A stretch of DNA of 64,000 nucleotides from an uncultured Prevotella sp. (GTDB lineage: Bacteria > Bacteroidota > Bacteroidia > Bacteroidales > Bacteroidaceae), in assembly GCA_900554695.1 (NCBI GenBank), contig USHV01000010.1, positions 1 through 64,000 on the forward strand, given 5' to 3'. A program made the translations under genes and the position numbers. The notes under the pieces are model-generated. The model searched no databases and was not told where the DNA came from. It saw nothing but the letters and a program-made list of their open reading frames with translations. Positions 1-8,640 of this stretch are shown piece by piece. How positions within the stretch are numbered: position 1 is the first letter of the stretch; each line of letters begins with the position of its first letter.

Positions 1-2
1 TG

Positions 3-10
3 CAAAGATA
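3..10 (-). promoter_or_regulatory. Bacteroidota -7 box, minus strand
   Basis: On the minus strand these bases read TATCTTTG, matching the TAnnTTTG -7 consensus. It would drive a gene lying left of the window. No TTG is seen at the usual upstream distance, so support is partial. Confidence 0.4.
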
Positions 11-94
11 CTATTTTTTGAATGATTTTTCGCATTTCACTTACTTTTGACTATAGTTATGCTCCGACTTACAATCAGTACACTTGCCATGCTT

Positions 95-545
95 ACGATT
101 TTTCTTGACATAATTTTGACAAAATATTTTAGCAAAAGAGATGTAAAGGAATGTTAAATCGTATAAGAGAAGGGGCATTTAGGATAATAACATATTTTGA
201 TATACCCTGTATCATAGTCCGAAAAAATTGATATTGCGTTCTGATAATGCCCATTTCGCAGTACGATAAAGCCCATTTCAGGGTGCGAAATGGTGCTTTT
301 CAGCCCCTAAAATGGGCCATTTTGTATGCCAAAATGGTGCTTTTCGCAAGACGATGAAATACCCCTTAAATATAAGTTGTTGATATTCAATATCTTATGA
401 AAGCCTCTTATTTTTCTTGTATTTGCGTCCGAAGGAAAGTCGGTCCGCAAATACGCGCTTATTTTTCGGGGTAGAGTGGGAAATCGAGGCGTAAAAATAA
501 AAAACTGCTTACAATTTGAAAGTTGTCCGTATTGTTTTCTTTAAG
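95..545 (+). repeat. Structured intergenic repeat, copy A
   Basis: First of five related elements. In order it shows: a TTTTCTTGAC/TTTTGACAAAAT block with the GAGATGTAAAGGAATGTTAAAT motif; a run of GCCCATTT/AAATGGGC words; stem II (271-283 with 304-317); stem III CCATTTTG/CAAAATGG (317-324 with 330-337); an AT-rich GTTGATATTCAATATCTTATGAA block; stem IV GTATTTGCG/CGCAAATAC (419-427 with 446-454) around a CCGAAGGAAAGTC loop; and the CGGGGTAG tail. A 3' block ending near TTGTCCGTATTGTTTTC follows and is partly repeated around 600-640. No reading frame is shared with all other copies. It lies beyond the 3' end of the thioredoxin gene at 749. Confidence 0.85.
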
Positions 546-687
546 CAGAGGAAAAAGCTCTTTAAACAGAGTAAAACAGCGCTGAATGGTAAGGATTTTA
601 AATTGTAAGCTGCACATATTGTTTCCTTTAAGCAGAAAGAAACAATGATGATTCGGGTTAAATAATCAGGTATGGATGAAAATGAAA

Positions 688-724
688 CGCCCTGCCCGAT
701 GTCGTGACAGCATCGGGCAGGGCG
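688..724 (-). terminator. Hairpin terminator after first thioredoxin gene
   Basis: A perfect 14-bp stem (CGCCCTGCCCGATG and its complement) with an 8-base loop. On the minus strand it is followed by TTTCATTTT. It lies 25 bases past the stop at 749 and closely matches the hairpin at 2073-2109. Confidence 0.75.
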
Positions 725-748
725 CATGGTCTCGACTTCTGACATGTC

Positions 749-1876
749 TCAGAAACCGTATATCTCCTTCAGTTTGTTGCCCAGATGGTCGCCTCTGAGG
801 TCGAGTGCGACAATCTTGCCATGCGGATCTACGAGCAGACTCGACGGTATGGCGCGGATCTCGTAAGTCGTGGCGGCGACGGATTTCCATCCCTGAAGGT
901 CGGAGAGGTTTGGCCACGGCATGCCGAGCTCGGCCATTCCCTTCTTCCATGCATCCTCCTTGTTGTCGAGCGACAGGCCTACGATTTCGAATCCTTTGGC
1001 GTGATACTTCTCATAGTTGGCCTTCACGTTAGGCATCTCGGCGCGGCACGGTCCGCACCAGCTTGCCCAGAAGTCGATGAGCACGTAGTTTCCCTTGCCG
1101 CAATATTCGCTCAGCTTGTGCATCTTTCCGTCTGCTCCCTTCATCTCCACGTCCTTGAACTGTGAGCCCATGATGGCCTCTTTGCGCTCTATCTCGGCCA
1201 GGCGCGCTCTCGAACGTGCCAGTCGCGGGTGGCTGGCGTAGGCATATTTCGGGTTGAGCAGTTCGCGCAGCTCTTCGGTTGTGTACTTGTCGGCTATGTT
1301 GTCTCCGAATATCGCCGGTATGAGGTTGTCGCGGTTTTCCTCCACAGACTTCCTCACCACAGCCTCCATCTTGGCGTTTATTGGATCGATGTGGTTTTTC
1401 TGCAGATCCTCGGCCAGCGCCTTCAGTTCGTCCTGCGACTTTCCGCTCATGCTTGCTTCGGCATACTGCTGCATGTATTTGCTCATTTCGGCGTACAGAC
1501 CGTCAATTTGCCGGTCGATGCTGTTCACACGGTTGTTCAGTTCAGAGCCGCTCAGTTTCATGGTGCTGAGGTCAACCGTTAAGGGCTTACCGTCGTTTAT
1601 GAACACGCACATCTGTGCATTCTCACCCAAGATGCCGAGTATGGCGTCCTTCTTGAAGCTGCCCTTCATCTCGAACTTGCCGTTTACGGTCTCCGCGCTG
1701 TCTATCTTTATGATGTCGGAAAGGAATCTCACAGTGTTGGCATCGAGCAGATAGACCTTCTTGAGCGTGGGCCGGCATGTGCCTTTGATTTCGTATTGAG
1801 TGTCGGTCTCTGTGGTCTGCGCCATGAAAGGCAGGCAACACATCGCGATGATGGCGGTAATAATAGATTTTCTCAT
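749..1876 (-). CDS. Secreted TlpA-like thioredoxin with DUF4369 domain
   Basis: A 375-residue exported thiol-disulfide oxidoreductase. An N-terminal signal peptide (MRKSIITAIIAMCCLPFMAQ) is followed by a DUF4369-type beta domain (about 25-120), a helical linker, and a C-terminal thioredoxin/AhpC-TSA domain from about residue 235. The active site FWASWCGPC is intact and the cis-proline motif appears as AIPSSLLVD. Such Bacteroidota proteins act in the periplasm or on lipoproteins, usually as reductases; the substrate here is unknown. It is the tandem paralogue of the gene at 2135-3244, with near-identical C-terminal halves and divergent DUF4369 halves. Each gene has its own terminator, so they are probably separate transcripts. 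Confidence 0.9.
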   Translation of the reverse strand: MRKSIITAIIAMCCLPFMAQTTETDTQYEIKGTCRPTLKKVYLLDANTVRFLSDIIKIDSAETVNGKFEMKGSFKKDAILGILGENAQMCVFINDGKPLTVDLSTMKLSGSELNNRVNSIDRQIDGLYAEMSKYMQQYAEASMSGKSQDELKALAEDLQKNHIDPINAKMEAVVRKSVEENRDNLIPAIFGDNIADKYTTEELRELLNPKYAYASHPRLARSRARLAEIERKEAIMGSQFKDVEMKGADGKMHKLSEYCGKGNYVLIDFWASWCGPCRAEMPNVKANYEKYHAKGFEIVGLSLDNKEDAWKKGMAELGMPWPNLSDLQGWKSVAATTYEIRAIPSSLLVDPHGKIVALDLRGDHLGNKLKEIYGF

Positions 1877-2072
1877 ATTGGTTTTATGTTTTTATATGTT
1901 ATCAGTCAATGGGTTACAAATATATGAATTTTATTTTATACGATGGCCTTCATGTGTTGATAAAATCGTTTTCATTCCATATTGTTGCGGTCACGGGCGT
2001 ATGGTTTGATTTTTGGAGACGTGCAGATATGTATGAAAGAAGACATGACGGATTCCCGATGCTAACTGAAAA

Positions 2073-2109
2073 CGCCCTGCCTGATGCCGTGAAAGCATCG
2101 GGCAGGGCG
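2073..2109 (-). terminator. Hairpin terminator after second thioredoxin gene
   Basis: A 14-bp stem with one G-T wobble, 25 bases beyond the stop at 2135. The copy at 688-724 has almost the same sequence and the same distance from its stop, so the duplication included the terminator. Confidence 0.75.
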
Positions 2110-2134
2110 TGTGCCTTTAGTTTGTACTCGTGGT

Positions 2135-3244
2135 TTAGAAACCGTATATCTCCTTCAGTTTGTTGCCCAGCTGGTCGCCTCTGAGGTCGAGTCCGATAAT
2201 CTTTCCCTGCGGATCTACGAGCAGGCTCGACGGTATGGAGCGGATGTTGTAGAGCGCAGCGGCAGCCGACTGCCAGCCTTTGAGGTCGGAGAGGTTGGGC
2301 CATGTCATGCCGAGGTCGGCCATTCCCTTCTTCCATGCGTCCTCCTTGTTGTCGAACGACAGACCGACGATCTCGAATCCTTTGGCGTGATACTTCTCGT
2401 AGTTTGCCTTCACGTTAGGCATCTCTGCGCGGCATGGTCCGCACCAGCTTGCCCAGAAGTCGATGAGCACGTAGTTTCCCTTGCCGCAATATTCGCTCAG
2501 CTTGTGCATCTTTCCGTCGGTTCCCTTCATCTCCAGGTCCTTGAACTGAGTGCCGATGATGGCCATCTTCTTCTCGAGCTCGGCCAGGTAAGCCTTTGCG
2601 CGTGCAGCCATTGGGTGGTTGGCGTAGGCATATTTCGGGTCGAGCAGCTCTTTCAGTTCGTCGAGTTCGCAGTCGTACATGATGTTGTTGATGAACGCCG
2701 CCGGAATGATGTTGTCTTTGTTGTCGCGTATTATCTGCTTTGTGAGCTCAGTGGTTTTAGCCATGATAGGCTCTATGTATTTTGTGTTCAGTTCTTCGGC
2801 GAGAGCCTTCAGTTCGGCTTCGGACTTGCCGCTCTTCTGTGCCTCGTTGAACTGTGCCACATATTTCTTTATCTCGCTGGTCATGCCGTCAATCTGACGG
2901 TCGTATCCGTTGAGCTTGTTGTTCAGTTCAGAACCTTTGAGCGTCATGGTGGCAAGGTCGGCGCTTACCGGTGTTCCGTCGTTTATGAACACGATGTAGC
3001 TGGAACTTCCCTTAGCTGCAATGCCGAGGAAAGCGTCCTTCTTGTTGCTTCCCTTTATCTCGAATGTTCCGTTCTTTGTCTCGGTACTGTCTGTAACGCC
3101 CTTCATCAAGTCGATGACATACACCTTCGCGATGTCTGTCGGGCATGTGCCTTTAACCTCATAGGCAGTGTCTCCGCTACCCGTCTGCGCCATGATAGGC
3201 ATGCAGCAGAAGGCAAGGATAGCTGTGATGATTGAATTCTTCAT
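2135..3244 (-). CDS. Secreted TlpA-like thioredoxin with DUF4369 domain (paralogue)
   Basis: A 369-residue paralogue of the preceding gene. I place the start at 3244 because MKNSIITAILAFCCMPIMAQ is a clean signal peptide; an in-frame extension upstream adds 13 polar residues. The order is signal peptide, DUF4369 domain, helical linker, thioredoxin domain with FWASWCGPC. From the WCGPC region to the C-terminal KEIYGF it is almost identical to its neighbour, while the N-terminal domain has diverged. That suggests a shared redox function and different partners or ligands. Confidence 0.9.
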   Translation of the reverse strand: MKNSIITAILAFCCMPIMAQTGSGDTAYEVKGTCPTDIAKVYVIDLMKGVTDSTETKNGTFEIKGSNKKDAFLGIAAKGSSSYIVFINDGTPVSADLATMTLKGSELNNKLNGYDRQIDGMTSEIKKYVAQFNEAQKSGKSEAELKALAEELNTKYIEPIMAKTTELTKQIIRDNKDNIIPAAFINNIMYDCELDELKELLDPKYAYANHPMAARAKAYLAELEKKMAIIGTQFKDLEMKGTDGKMHKLSEYCGKGNYVLIDFWASWCGPCRAEMPNVKANYEKYHAKGFEIVGLSFDNKEDAWKKGMADLGMTWPNLSDLKGWQSAAAALYNIRSIPSSLLVDPQGKIIGLDLRGDQLGNKLKEIYGF

Positions 3245-3334
3245 AATCTTTATAACTTTAAAATTGTTTTGTTTGTCGGGCACAAAATTAAATATTTTAT
3301 TCCGTTCGGCGGGTATTAATCAATTAAAAATGTG

Positions 3335-3342
3335 TAACTTTG
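3335..3342 (+). promoter_or_regulatory. -7 box for the queuosine operon
   Basis: TAACTTTG fits TAnnTTTG. Transcription would start within about 10 bases, so the leader of roughly 45 bases would consist almost wholly of the putative riboswitch. No good TTG element is seen upstream. Confidence 0.55.
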
Positions 3343-3357
3343 CCGCCGAATTTGAAT

Positions 3358-3393
3358 TCAGAGTGCTTGGTAAACCTCTTAAAAAACAAGAAG
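3358..3393 (+). promoter_or_regulatory. Putative preQ1-I riboswitch
   Basis: The segment can form the compact H-type pseudoknot of preQ1-I aptamers. P1 is AGAG (3360-3363) with CTCT (3376-3379). P2 is loop CTTG (3366-3369) with CAAG (3387-3390). The loop carries GTAAACC, whose C3375 matches the ligand-pairing cytosine of known aptamers. The tail has the expected A-run (3381-3386). The structure ends 3 bases before the ATG at 3394, so ligand binding could mask the start region. P1 is only four pairs. The genes behind it, a queuosine-precursor transporter and QueF, are classic preQ1-regulated genes, which strengthens the call. Confidence 0.7.
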
Positions 3394-4083
3394 ATGGACA
3401 TAAACAGAAAGACTGTGAGCGTGCTGTTCATGCTTTTCAGCATGCTCTTCTGCGTTTGCCTTATTACGGCAAACGTGCTTGAGACAAAGCAAATATCGTT
3501 CGGACCGATAAACATTACTGGCGGATTGCTCGTATTCCCCGTGTCGTACATCATCAACGACTGCGTGTGCGAGGTGTGGGGCTATGCCAAGGCGCGGCTG
3601 CTCATCTGGCTGGGATTCGCAATGAACTTCATATTCGTGATGTTCGGAGCGCTTGCCGACGCCATTCCCGGCGCGCCTTATTGGGACAACGACGCCGGAT
3701 TCCACGCCGTGTTCGGACTCGCTCCGCGCATAGCCGCCGCGTCGTTCGTGGCTTTTCTTGCCGGATCGTTCATCAATGCCTATGTCATGAGCCGCATGAA
3801 GGTGGCACACGGAGGCCGTCATTTCTCGCTGCGTGCGGTGCTCAGCACGGTGTTCGGTGAGACTGCCGACTCGCTGATATTCTTTCCGCTCGCCCTCTCG
3901 GGAGTGGTGCCGTTGGCTGAGATGCCGTCGCTCATCATCTCGCAGGTGGTCCTGAAGACGCTTTACGAGATATTGGTGCTGCCGGTTACGGTGCGTGTGG
4001 TACGCATGACAAAGGCACACGAGCACACCGATGTTTATGACAACGGAATAAATTACAGTGTTTGGAAAATATTCAATATATGA
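3394..4083 (+). CDS. yhhQ: Queuosine precursor transporter (YhhQ/VUT family)
   Basis: A 229-residue polytopic inner-membrane protein of the COG1738 family, which imports queuosine precursors such as preQ0/preQ1. Visible family features are the N-terminal hydrophobic segment, the ANVLETKQI and GPINITGGLLVFPVSYIIND region with its acidic/polar residues in a membrane setting, and about six membrane segments. The ATG at 3394 is preferred over an upstream in-frame start at 3340, because the intervening bases form the riboswitch and lie next to the -7 box. Its stop overlaps the queF start (ATGA at 4080), so the two are translationally coupled. Confidence 0.88.
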   Translation: MDINRKTVSVLFMLFSMLFCVCLITANVLETKQISFGPINITGGLLVFPVSYIINDCVCEVWGYAKARLLIWLGFAMNFIFVMFGALADAIPGAPYWDNDAGFHAVFGLAPRIAAASFVAFLAGSFINAYVMSRMKVAHGGRHFSLRAVLSTVFGETADSLIFFPLALSGVVPLAEMPSLIISQVVLKTLYEILVLPVTVRVVRMTKAHEHTDVYDNGINYSVWKIFNI

Positions 4084-4559
4084 GCAACAACAGTGAAAAC
4101 AGGAAGGACGAGGGACTGAAGGCCCTCGGAGCGAAGACGAAATACGCCGACGACTATGCGCCGGAAGTGCTCGAGACGTTTGTAAACAAGCATCCCGGCA
4201 ACGACTATTGGGTTAGGTTCAACTGTCCGGAGTTCACGTCGCTGTGTCCGATAACGGGACAGCCGGACTTCGCCGAGATAAGAATCTCTTACATACCCGA
4301 CGTAAGAATGGTGGAGAGCAAGAGCCTGAAGCTCTATCTTTTCAGCTTCCGCAATCACGGAGATTTCCATGAGGACTGCGTGAACATCATCATGAAGGAT
4401 CTCATAAGACTGATGGACCCGAAATACATCGAGGTCACAGGACTGTTCACTCCGCGCGGAGGCATAAGCATCTATCCTTATGCCAACTATGGAAGGCCGG
4501 GCACGAAGTATGAGAAACTGGCCGAACAGCGATTCGTTACGCACGACATGAACGTATAG
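4080..4559 (+). CDS. queF: NADPH-dependent 7-cyano-7-deazaguanine reductase QueF
   Basis: A 159-residue single-domain (type I) QueF, which reduces the nitrile of preQ0 to the amine of preQ1 in queuosine synthesis. The catalytic Cys56 and acid Asp63 lie in SLCPITGQPDFA. The family motif VESKSLKLYLFSFRNHGDFHED (split here into its parts: VESKSLKLY, then FRNHGDFHED) supplies Glu79, His97 and Glu98 for substrate and NADPH binding. I chose the ATG at 4080, which overlaps the transporter stop, over one at 4062 that would add six residues. Pairing with the transporter suggests the cell both makes and imports deazapurines. Confidence 0.95.
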   Translation: MSNNSENRKDEGLKALGAKTKYADDYAPEVLETFVNKHPGNDYWVRFNCPEFTSLCPITGQPDFAEIRISYIPDVRMVESKSLKLYLFSFRNHGDFHEDCVNIIMKDLIRLMDPKYIEVTGLFTPRGGISIYPYANYGRPGTKYEKLAEQRFVTHDMNV

Positions 4560-4607
4560 CATAGTGCTCACGGCGCATAGCCAATCATCACAATTACCCC
4601 TAAGAGT

Positions 4608-6659
4608 ATGAACAGACGACTTTGTGTAAAGATTGCCATACTTATGACAGCAGCCGCGTTGCTGTTGCCGGACAGGGCGTATGCCTCAACCGACGGCGGC
4701 CGCAAGAAGGTGGCTGTGGTGTTGTCGGGAGGCGGCGCGAAGGGTATGGCGCACATCGGAGCGCTACGTGTGATAGAGAAGGCGGGCATACCGATAGACA
4801 TCATCACTGGAACGTCGATGGGTTCTATCGTTGGCGGACTTTACGCCATAGGCTACGATGCCCACAGACTCGACTCTATGGTGAGGGTGCAGGACTGGTC
4901 GTTCCTGCTCACCGACAAGCTGGAGGCACACAGTCCGCTGCTTGACAACCGCGAAAGGCAGAACACTTATTTCCTCACAAAGACGTTCACGCTCAGCAAG
5001 AACAAGATAACCAACAAGCAGGGTGGAATGATTGAGGGCCGTAACCTCGACAAACTGTTCAACAGACTCACGGCAGGTTATCGCGATTCCATCGATTTCA
5101 ACAGTCTGCCTATACCTTTCGCGTGCGTGGCAACCAATATTGTTGACAATTCGGAATACGTCATGCACAGCGGCGTTCTTTCTGAGGCGATGCGCTCGAG
5201 CATGGCAATTCCGGGTGTGTTCTCGCCGGTGAGGAAGGACAGTATGGTGCTCGTGGATGGCGGATTGCGCAATAATTTCCCCGTTGACATAGCGCGGCAG
5301 ATGGGTGCCGACGTTGTGATAGGAGTGACGGTTCAGGAAGATCTGAAGAGTGCTTACGACCTGAAGAGCACGTCGGACGTGCTTATGCAGATTGTAAACA
5401 TCAACTGTAAGAACAAGTACGACGAGAATCTGGCAATGACAGACGTGCCCATCTGTGTCAATACGTCGGGCTACTCGTCGGCAAGTTTCACGGCCTCGGC
5501 CATCGACACGCTTATGAACCGTGGCGAGGAGGCGGCCATGAGGCAGTGGGACAAGCTCATGGCTCTGAAGCGAATAATAGGCATCGACAGCACGTTTGTG
5601 CCGCGGCGGCCGCAGCTTCATCCCGAAGCCATGCTGCCCGACACGCTGTCTGAGGTAAGCCGGAAGGACCGCGCGGGAATGATTATGGCGGGACTGGGTG
5701 TGAGGTTCGACACCGAGGAGATTGTGGCTTTGCAGATAAACGGCTCGTTCACGCCTGCCGGCTCGCCGCTTACAACCGGACTCACGCTGCGGTTGGGCAA
5801 GCGTATAATGGCTCGTACCGATTTCATTTACGACCCGATAAAGGCAGGGCGTATGCGGCTTTCGTACATATTCAGACACAACGATCTGAATCTTTATTAT
5901 AAGGGAAGCCGCGATTTCAATATGACATACAATCAACATTCGGCCATATTGTCGCCTTTGAACTTCAACATACGCAATTTCAGTCTCGACATAGGCATGC
6001 GGTGGGATTATTACGACTACAACACGATGTTGTCGAATGTGGAGAACGAGAACCTTGAAACGATAATCGCGGGAGGAAATTACATCTCTTATTATGCCGG
6101 AGTGAGATATAATTCTGAGAACAAATGGTATTTCCCGACGCGTGGCTCGCGCTTCAATGCTTCATATAGTTACAACACCGACAACTTTGTCGGTTACAAC
6201 GGAAAGCGCGGATTCAGCATCATCAATGCTTCATGGCGTACGGCTTTGCCACTGTCGCAGCGTCTCACGTTGCAGCCGATGGCTTACGGACGCATGCTCT
6301 TTGGTAGCGTAATACCGCTTTGTTGTGCCAATGTCATAGGCGGCGACAGGTTCGGCACTTATGTCGAACAGCAGATGCCGTTTGCCGGAGTGGGCTATGC
6401 CGAGCATGTGGACAATCAGTTTGTGGCCGTGCAGTTGGCTGCCTACCAGCGCATTGCCACCAACAACTACGTGTTGCTCAAACTCTCGGCTGCCTGCATG
6501 TCGCACAAAGCTGCCGATCTTTTGCGCGAACCGCTTATGATAGGCAGCCAGTTGGCTTATTTCTACAACAGCATGTTCGGACCGCTTGGGGCGTCTTTGG
6601 GATGGTCGAATCGCACGAAAAGCGTTTATTTTTACATAAATCTGGGCTTCGATTTCTGA
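4608..6659 (+). CDS. Patatin-like phospholipase with C-terminal outer-membrane barrel
   Basis: A 683-residue secreted protein. A signal peptide (about 1-27) leads into a patatin domain: oxyanion loop GGGAKG (41-46), nucleophile Ser70 in GTSMG, and catalytic Asp217 in DGG. All catalytic parts are present, so it should be an active acyl hydrolase. After residue about 330 the sequence turns into alternating aromatic/polar strands and ends in YFYINLGFDF, typical of an Omp85-like barrel with a terminal Phe. The layout resembles PlpD-type patatin autotransporters, but no POTRA domain is clear to me. Its role may be phospholipid turnover at the outer membrane. It starts 48 bases after queF. Confidence 0.85.
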   Translation: MNRRLCVKIAILMTAAALLLPDRAYASTDGGRKKVAVVLSGGGAKGMAHIGALRVIEKAGIPIDIITGTSMGSIVGGLYAIGYDAHRLDSMVRVQDWSFLLTDKLEAHSPLLDNRERQNTYFLTKTFTLSKNKITNKQGGMIEGRNLDKLFNRLTAGYRDSIDFNSLPIPFACVATNIVDNSEYVMHSGVLSEAMRSSMAIPGVFSPVRKDSMVLVDGGLRNNFPVDIARQMGADVVIGVTVQEDLKSAYDLKSTSDVLMQIVNINCKNKYDENLAMTDVPICVNTSGYSSASFTASAIDTLMNRGEEAAMRQWDKLMALKRIIGIDSTFVPRRPQLHPEAMLPDTLSEVSRKDRAGMIMAGLGVRFDTEEIVALQINGSFTPAGSPLTTGLTLRLGKRIMARTDFIYDPIKAGRMRLSYIFRHNDLNLYYKGSRDFNMTYNQHSAILSPLNFNIRNFSLDIGMRWDYYDYNTMLSNVENENLETIIAGGNYISYYAGVRYNSENKWYFPTRGSRFNASYSYNTDNFVGYNGKRGFSIINASWRTALPLSQRLTLQPMAYGRMLFGSVIPLCCANVIGGDRFGTYVEQQMPFAGVGYAEHVDNQFVAVQLAAYQRIATNNYVLLKLSAACMSHKAADLLREPLMIGSQLAYFYNSMFGPLGASLGWSNRTKSVYFYINLGFDF

Positions 6660-6799
6660 TGATGCGTTATGTCGAGGCAGGCAGATGGATATGCTGAGGC
6701 AGGCACTTGAATATGTATGTCGTACATCTTAAATATATTATGAAGTAGTCAAAATAACTAAAAAAAGTATATATACTCGCTTATTTGGAATTTTTTGCC

Positions 6800-6807
6800 T
6801 ATTTTTG
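6800..6807 (+). promoter_or_regulatory. -7 box for carboxyltransferase gene
   Basis: TATTTTTG lies 48 bases before the ATG at 6855 and matches TAnnTTTG. No TTG at the ideal distance was found. Confidence 0.45.
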
Positions 6808-6854
6808 CACGTTTGAAAGAATGAACGAAATTAAAAATCAGAAACATACAAAAT

Positions 6855-8630
6855 ATGAAAAAGAAAATCCAGTTTAGTCTCGTATATCGGGATATGTGGC
6901 AGTCTTCAGGAAAGTTCCAGCCGCGTAAAGACCAGTTGGAGCGCATCGCTCCGGTAATCATCGACATGGGATGTTTCGCTCGTGTTGAGACAAACGGTGG
7001 TGCTTTCGAACAGGTTAATCTCCTCGCCGGAGAGAATCCTAATGAGGCAGTAAGAGCTTTCTGCAAGCCTTTCAACGAAGCAGGAATCAAGACTCACATG
7101 CTCGATCGCGGTCTTAACGCGCTTCGTATGTACACGGTGCCTGATGATGTGCGCCAACTGATGTATAAAGTAAAGCACGCACAGGGCGTTGACATCACAC
7201 GTATATTCTGCGGTCTGAACGACGTTAGAAATATTATCCCGAGCATCAAGTGGGCTACAGAGGCCGGCATGACACCGCAGGCTACTCTCTGTATCACCAA
7301 CTCACCGGTACATACAGTTGAATACTACTGTGACATTGCCGACAAAGTGATTGCTGCCGGAGCTAAGGAAGTATGTCTGAAGGATATGGCCGGAATCGGC
7401 CAGCCGGCAATGCTCGGTAAGCTGACAAAGGCTATCAAGGACAAATATCCTGATATCATCATAGAATATCACGGCCATTCAGGTCCCGGACTTTCCATGG
7501 CTTCTATTCTGGAAGTATGTAAGAACGGTGCCGACATCATCGATACAGCTATGGAACCGCTGTCTTGGGGCAAGGTACATCCGGATATCATCTCTGTACA
7601 GAGCATGTTGAAGAATGAAGGTTTCGACGTTCCTGAAATCAACATGAACGCTTACATGAAGGCACGTTCGCTCACTCAGGAGTTCATCGACGAGTGGCTC
7701 GGCTACTTCATCAACCCGCAGAACAAGGTAATGTCCTCACTTCTGCTCGGCTGCGGTCTGCCAGGTGGTATGATGGGAAGTATGATGGCCGACCTCGGCG
7801 GCATACGTTCGACAATCAACAACATACGTAAGAAGAAGGGTGAGAGCGAACTGTCCATGGACGACATGCTCGTCAAGCTGTTCGACGAGGTGGCTTATGT
7901 ATGGCCGCGCGTTGGTTATCCACCACTCGTAACACCGTTCTCTCAGTATGTAAAGAACATAGCTCTGATGAACCTTCTCACGCTTGAGCAGGGCAAGGGA
8001 CGCTTCGTGATGATGGACGACGCCATGTGGGGCATGATACTCGGCAAGAGTGGAAAGATTCCTGGAACAATAGATCCGGAGCTTGTTGAGCTTGCAAAGG
8101 CACAGGGACGCGAATTCACCGATGCCGATCCGCACACACTCATTCCCAACAACCTTGATGAGTTCAAGAAGGAGATGGATGAGAACGGATGGGATTACGG
8201 TCAGGACGATGAGGAACTCTTCGAGCTTGCAATGCATCCGGAGCAGTATCGCAACTACAAGAGCGGTCAGGCAAAGAAGAACTTCCTTGCCGATCTGCAG
8301 AAGGCAAAGGACGCCAAGCTCGGCAGCAAGATCACACCGGAGCAGCTCTCTGCGTTCAAGCACGCAAAGGCTGATGCTGTTGTAGCTCCTGTAAGAGGCC
8401 AGGTGTTCTGGGAGTTCAACGGAGAAGGCGAGTGCGCACCGTCTGTAGAGCCTTACATCGGTAAGGAATACAAAGAAGGCGATGTGTTCTGCTACATCCA
8501 GGCTCCGTGGGGTGAGTTCGTTGAAGTGCCGGCCGACATGGGCGGAAAGCTTGTCGAGATCGGTGCAAAACAGGGCTCTAAGGTTCGTAAAGGTGACGTT
8601 GTCGCCTATATTGAGCGTGCTCACGAGTAA
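6855..8630 (+). CDS. Pyruvate/oxaloacetate carboxyltransferase with lysine-less biotinyl-like domain
   Basis: A 591-residue protein built like oxaloacetate decarboxylase alpha / pyruvate carboxylase subunit B. The HMGL-like barrel has VYRDMWQS (metal Asp), LKDMAG with the lysine that is normally carbamylated (Lys176), HGH metal ligands and PGGMMGSMMADL. The next domain carries VTP with the conserved catalytic threonine. The C-terminal domain (about 510-591) has a biotinyl/lipoyl fold pattern. However, where carriers have EAMKM this protein has QAPWG (549-553), so the biotin-accepting lysine is missing. It may use a separate carrier protein or have changed function. The HD-domain gene follows 10 bases later. 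Confidence 0.85.
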   Translation: MKKKIQFSLVYRDMWQSSGKFQPRKDQLERIAPVIIDMGCFARVETNGGAFEQVNLLAGENPNEAVRAFCKPFNEAGIKTHMLDRGLNALRMYTVPDDVRQLMYKVKHAQGVDITRIFCGLNDVRNIIPSIKWATEAGMTPQATLCITNSPVHTVEYYCDIADKVIAAGAKEVCLKDMAGIGQPAMLGKLTKAIKDKYPDIIIEYHGHSGPGLSMASILEVCKNGADIIDTAMEPLSWGKVHPDIISVQSMLKNEGFDVPEINMNAYMKARSLTQEFIDEWLGYFINPQNKVMSSLLLGCGLPGGMMGSMMADLGGIRSTINNIRKKKGESELSMDDMLVKLFDEVAYVWPRVGYPPLVTPFSQYVKNIALMNLLTLEQGKGRFVMMDDAMWGMILGKSGKIPGTIDPELVELAKAQGREFTDADPHTLIPNNLDEFKKEMDENGWDYGQDDEELFELAMHPEQYRNYKSGQAKKNFLADLQKAKDAKLGSKITPEQLSAFKHAKADAVVAPVRGQVFWEFNGEGECAPSVEPYIGKEYKEGDVFCYIQAPWGEFVEVPADMGGKLVEIGAKQGSKVRKGDVVAYIERAHE

Positions 8631-8640
8631 TCTATGATAA

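Noticed and set aside
419..454. Stem IV of the repeats as a transcription terminator.
   Set aside because: No T run follows the stem on either strand in a consistent way, and the loop is conserved, which terminators do not need.
2111..3235. A 374-codon plus-strand frame opposite the second thioredoxin gene.
   Set aside because: It is the complement of a gene with signal peptide and WCGPC; the translated product is Val/Leu/Cys/His-rich without motifs.
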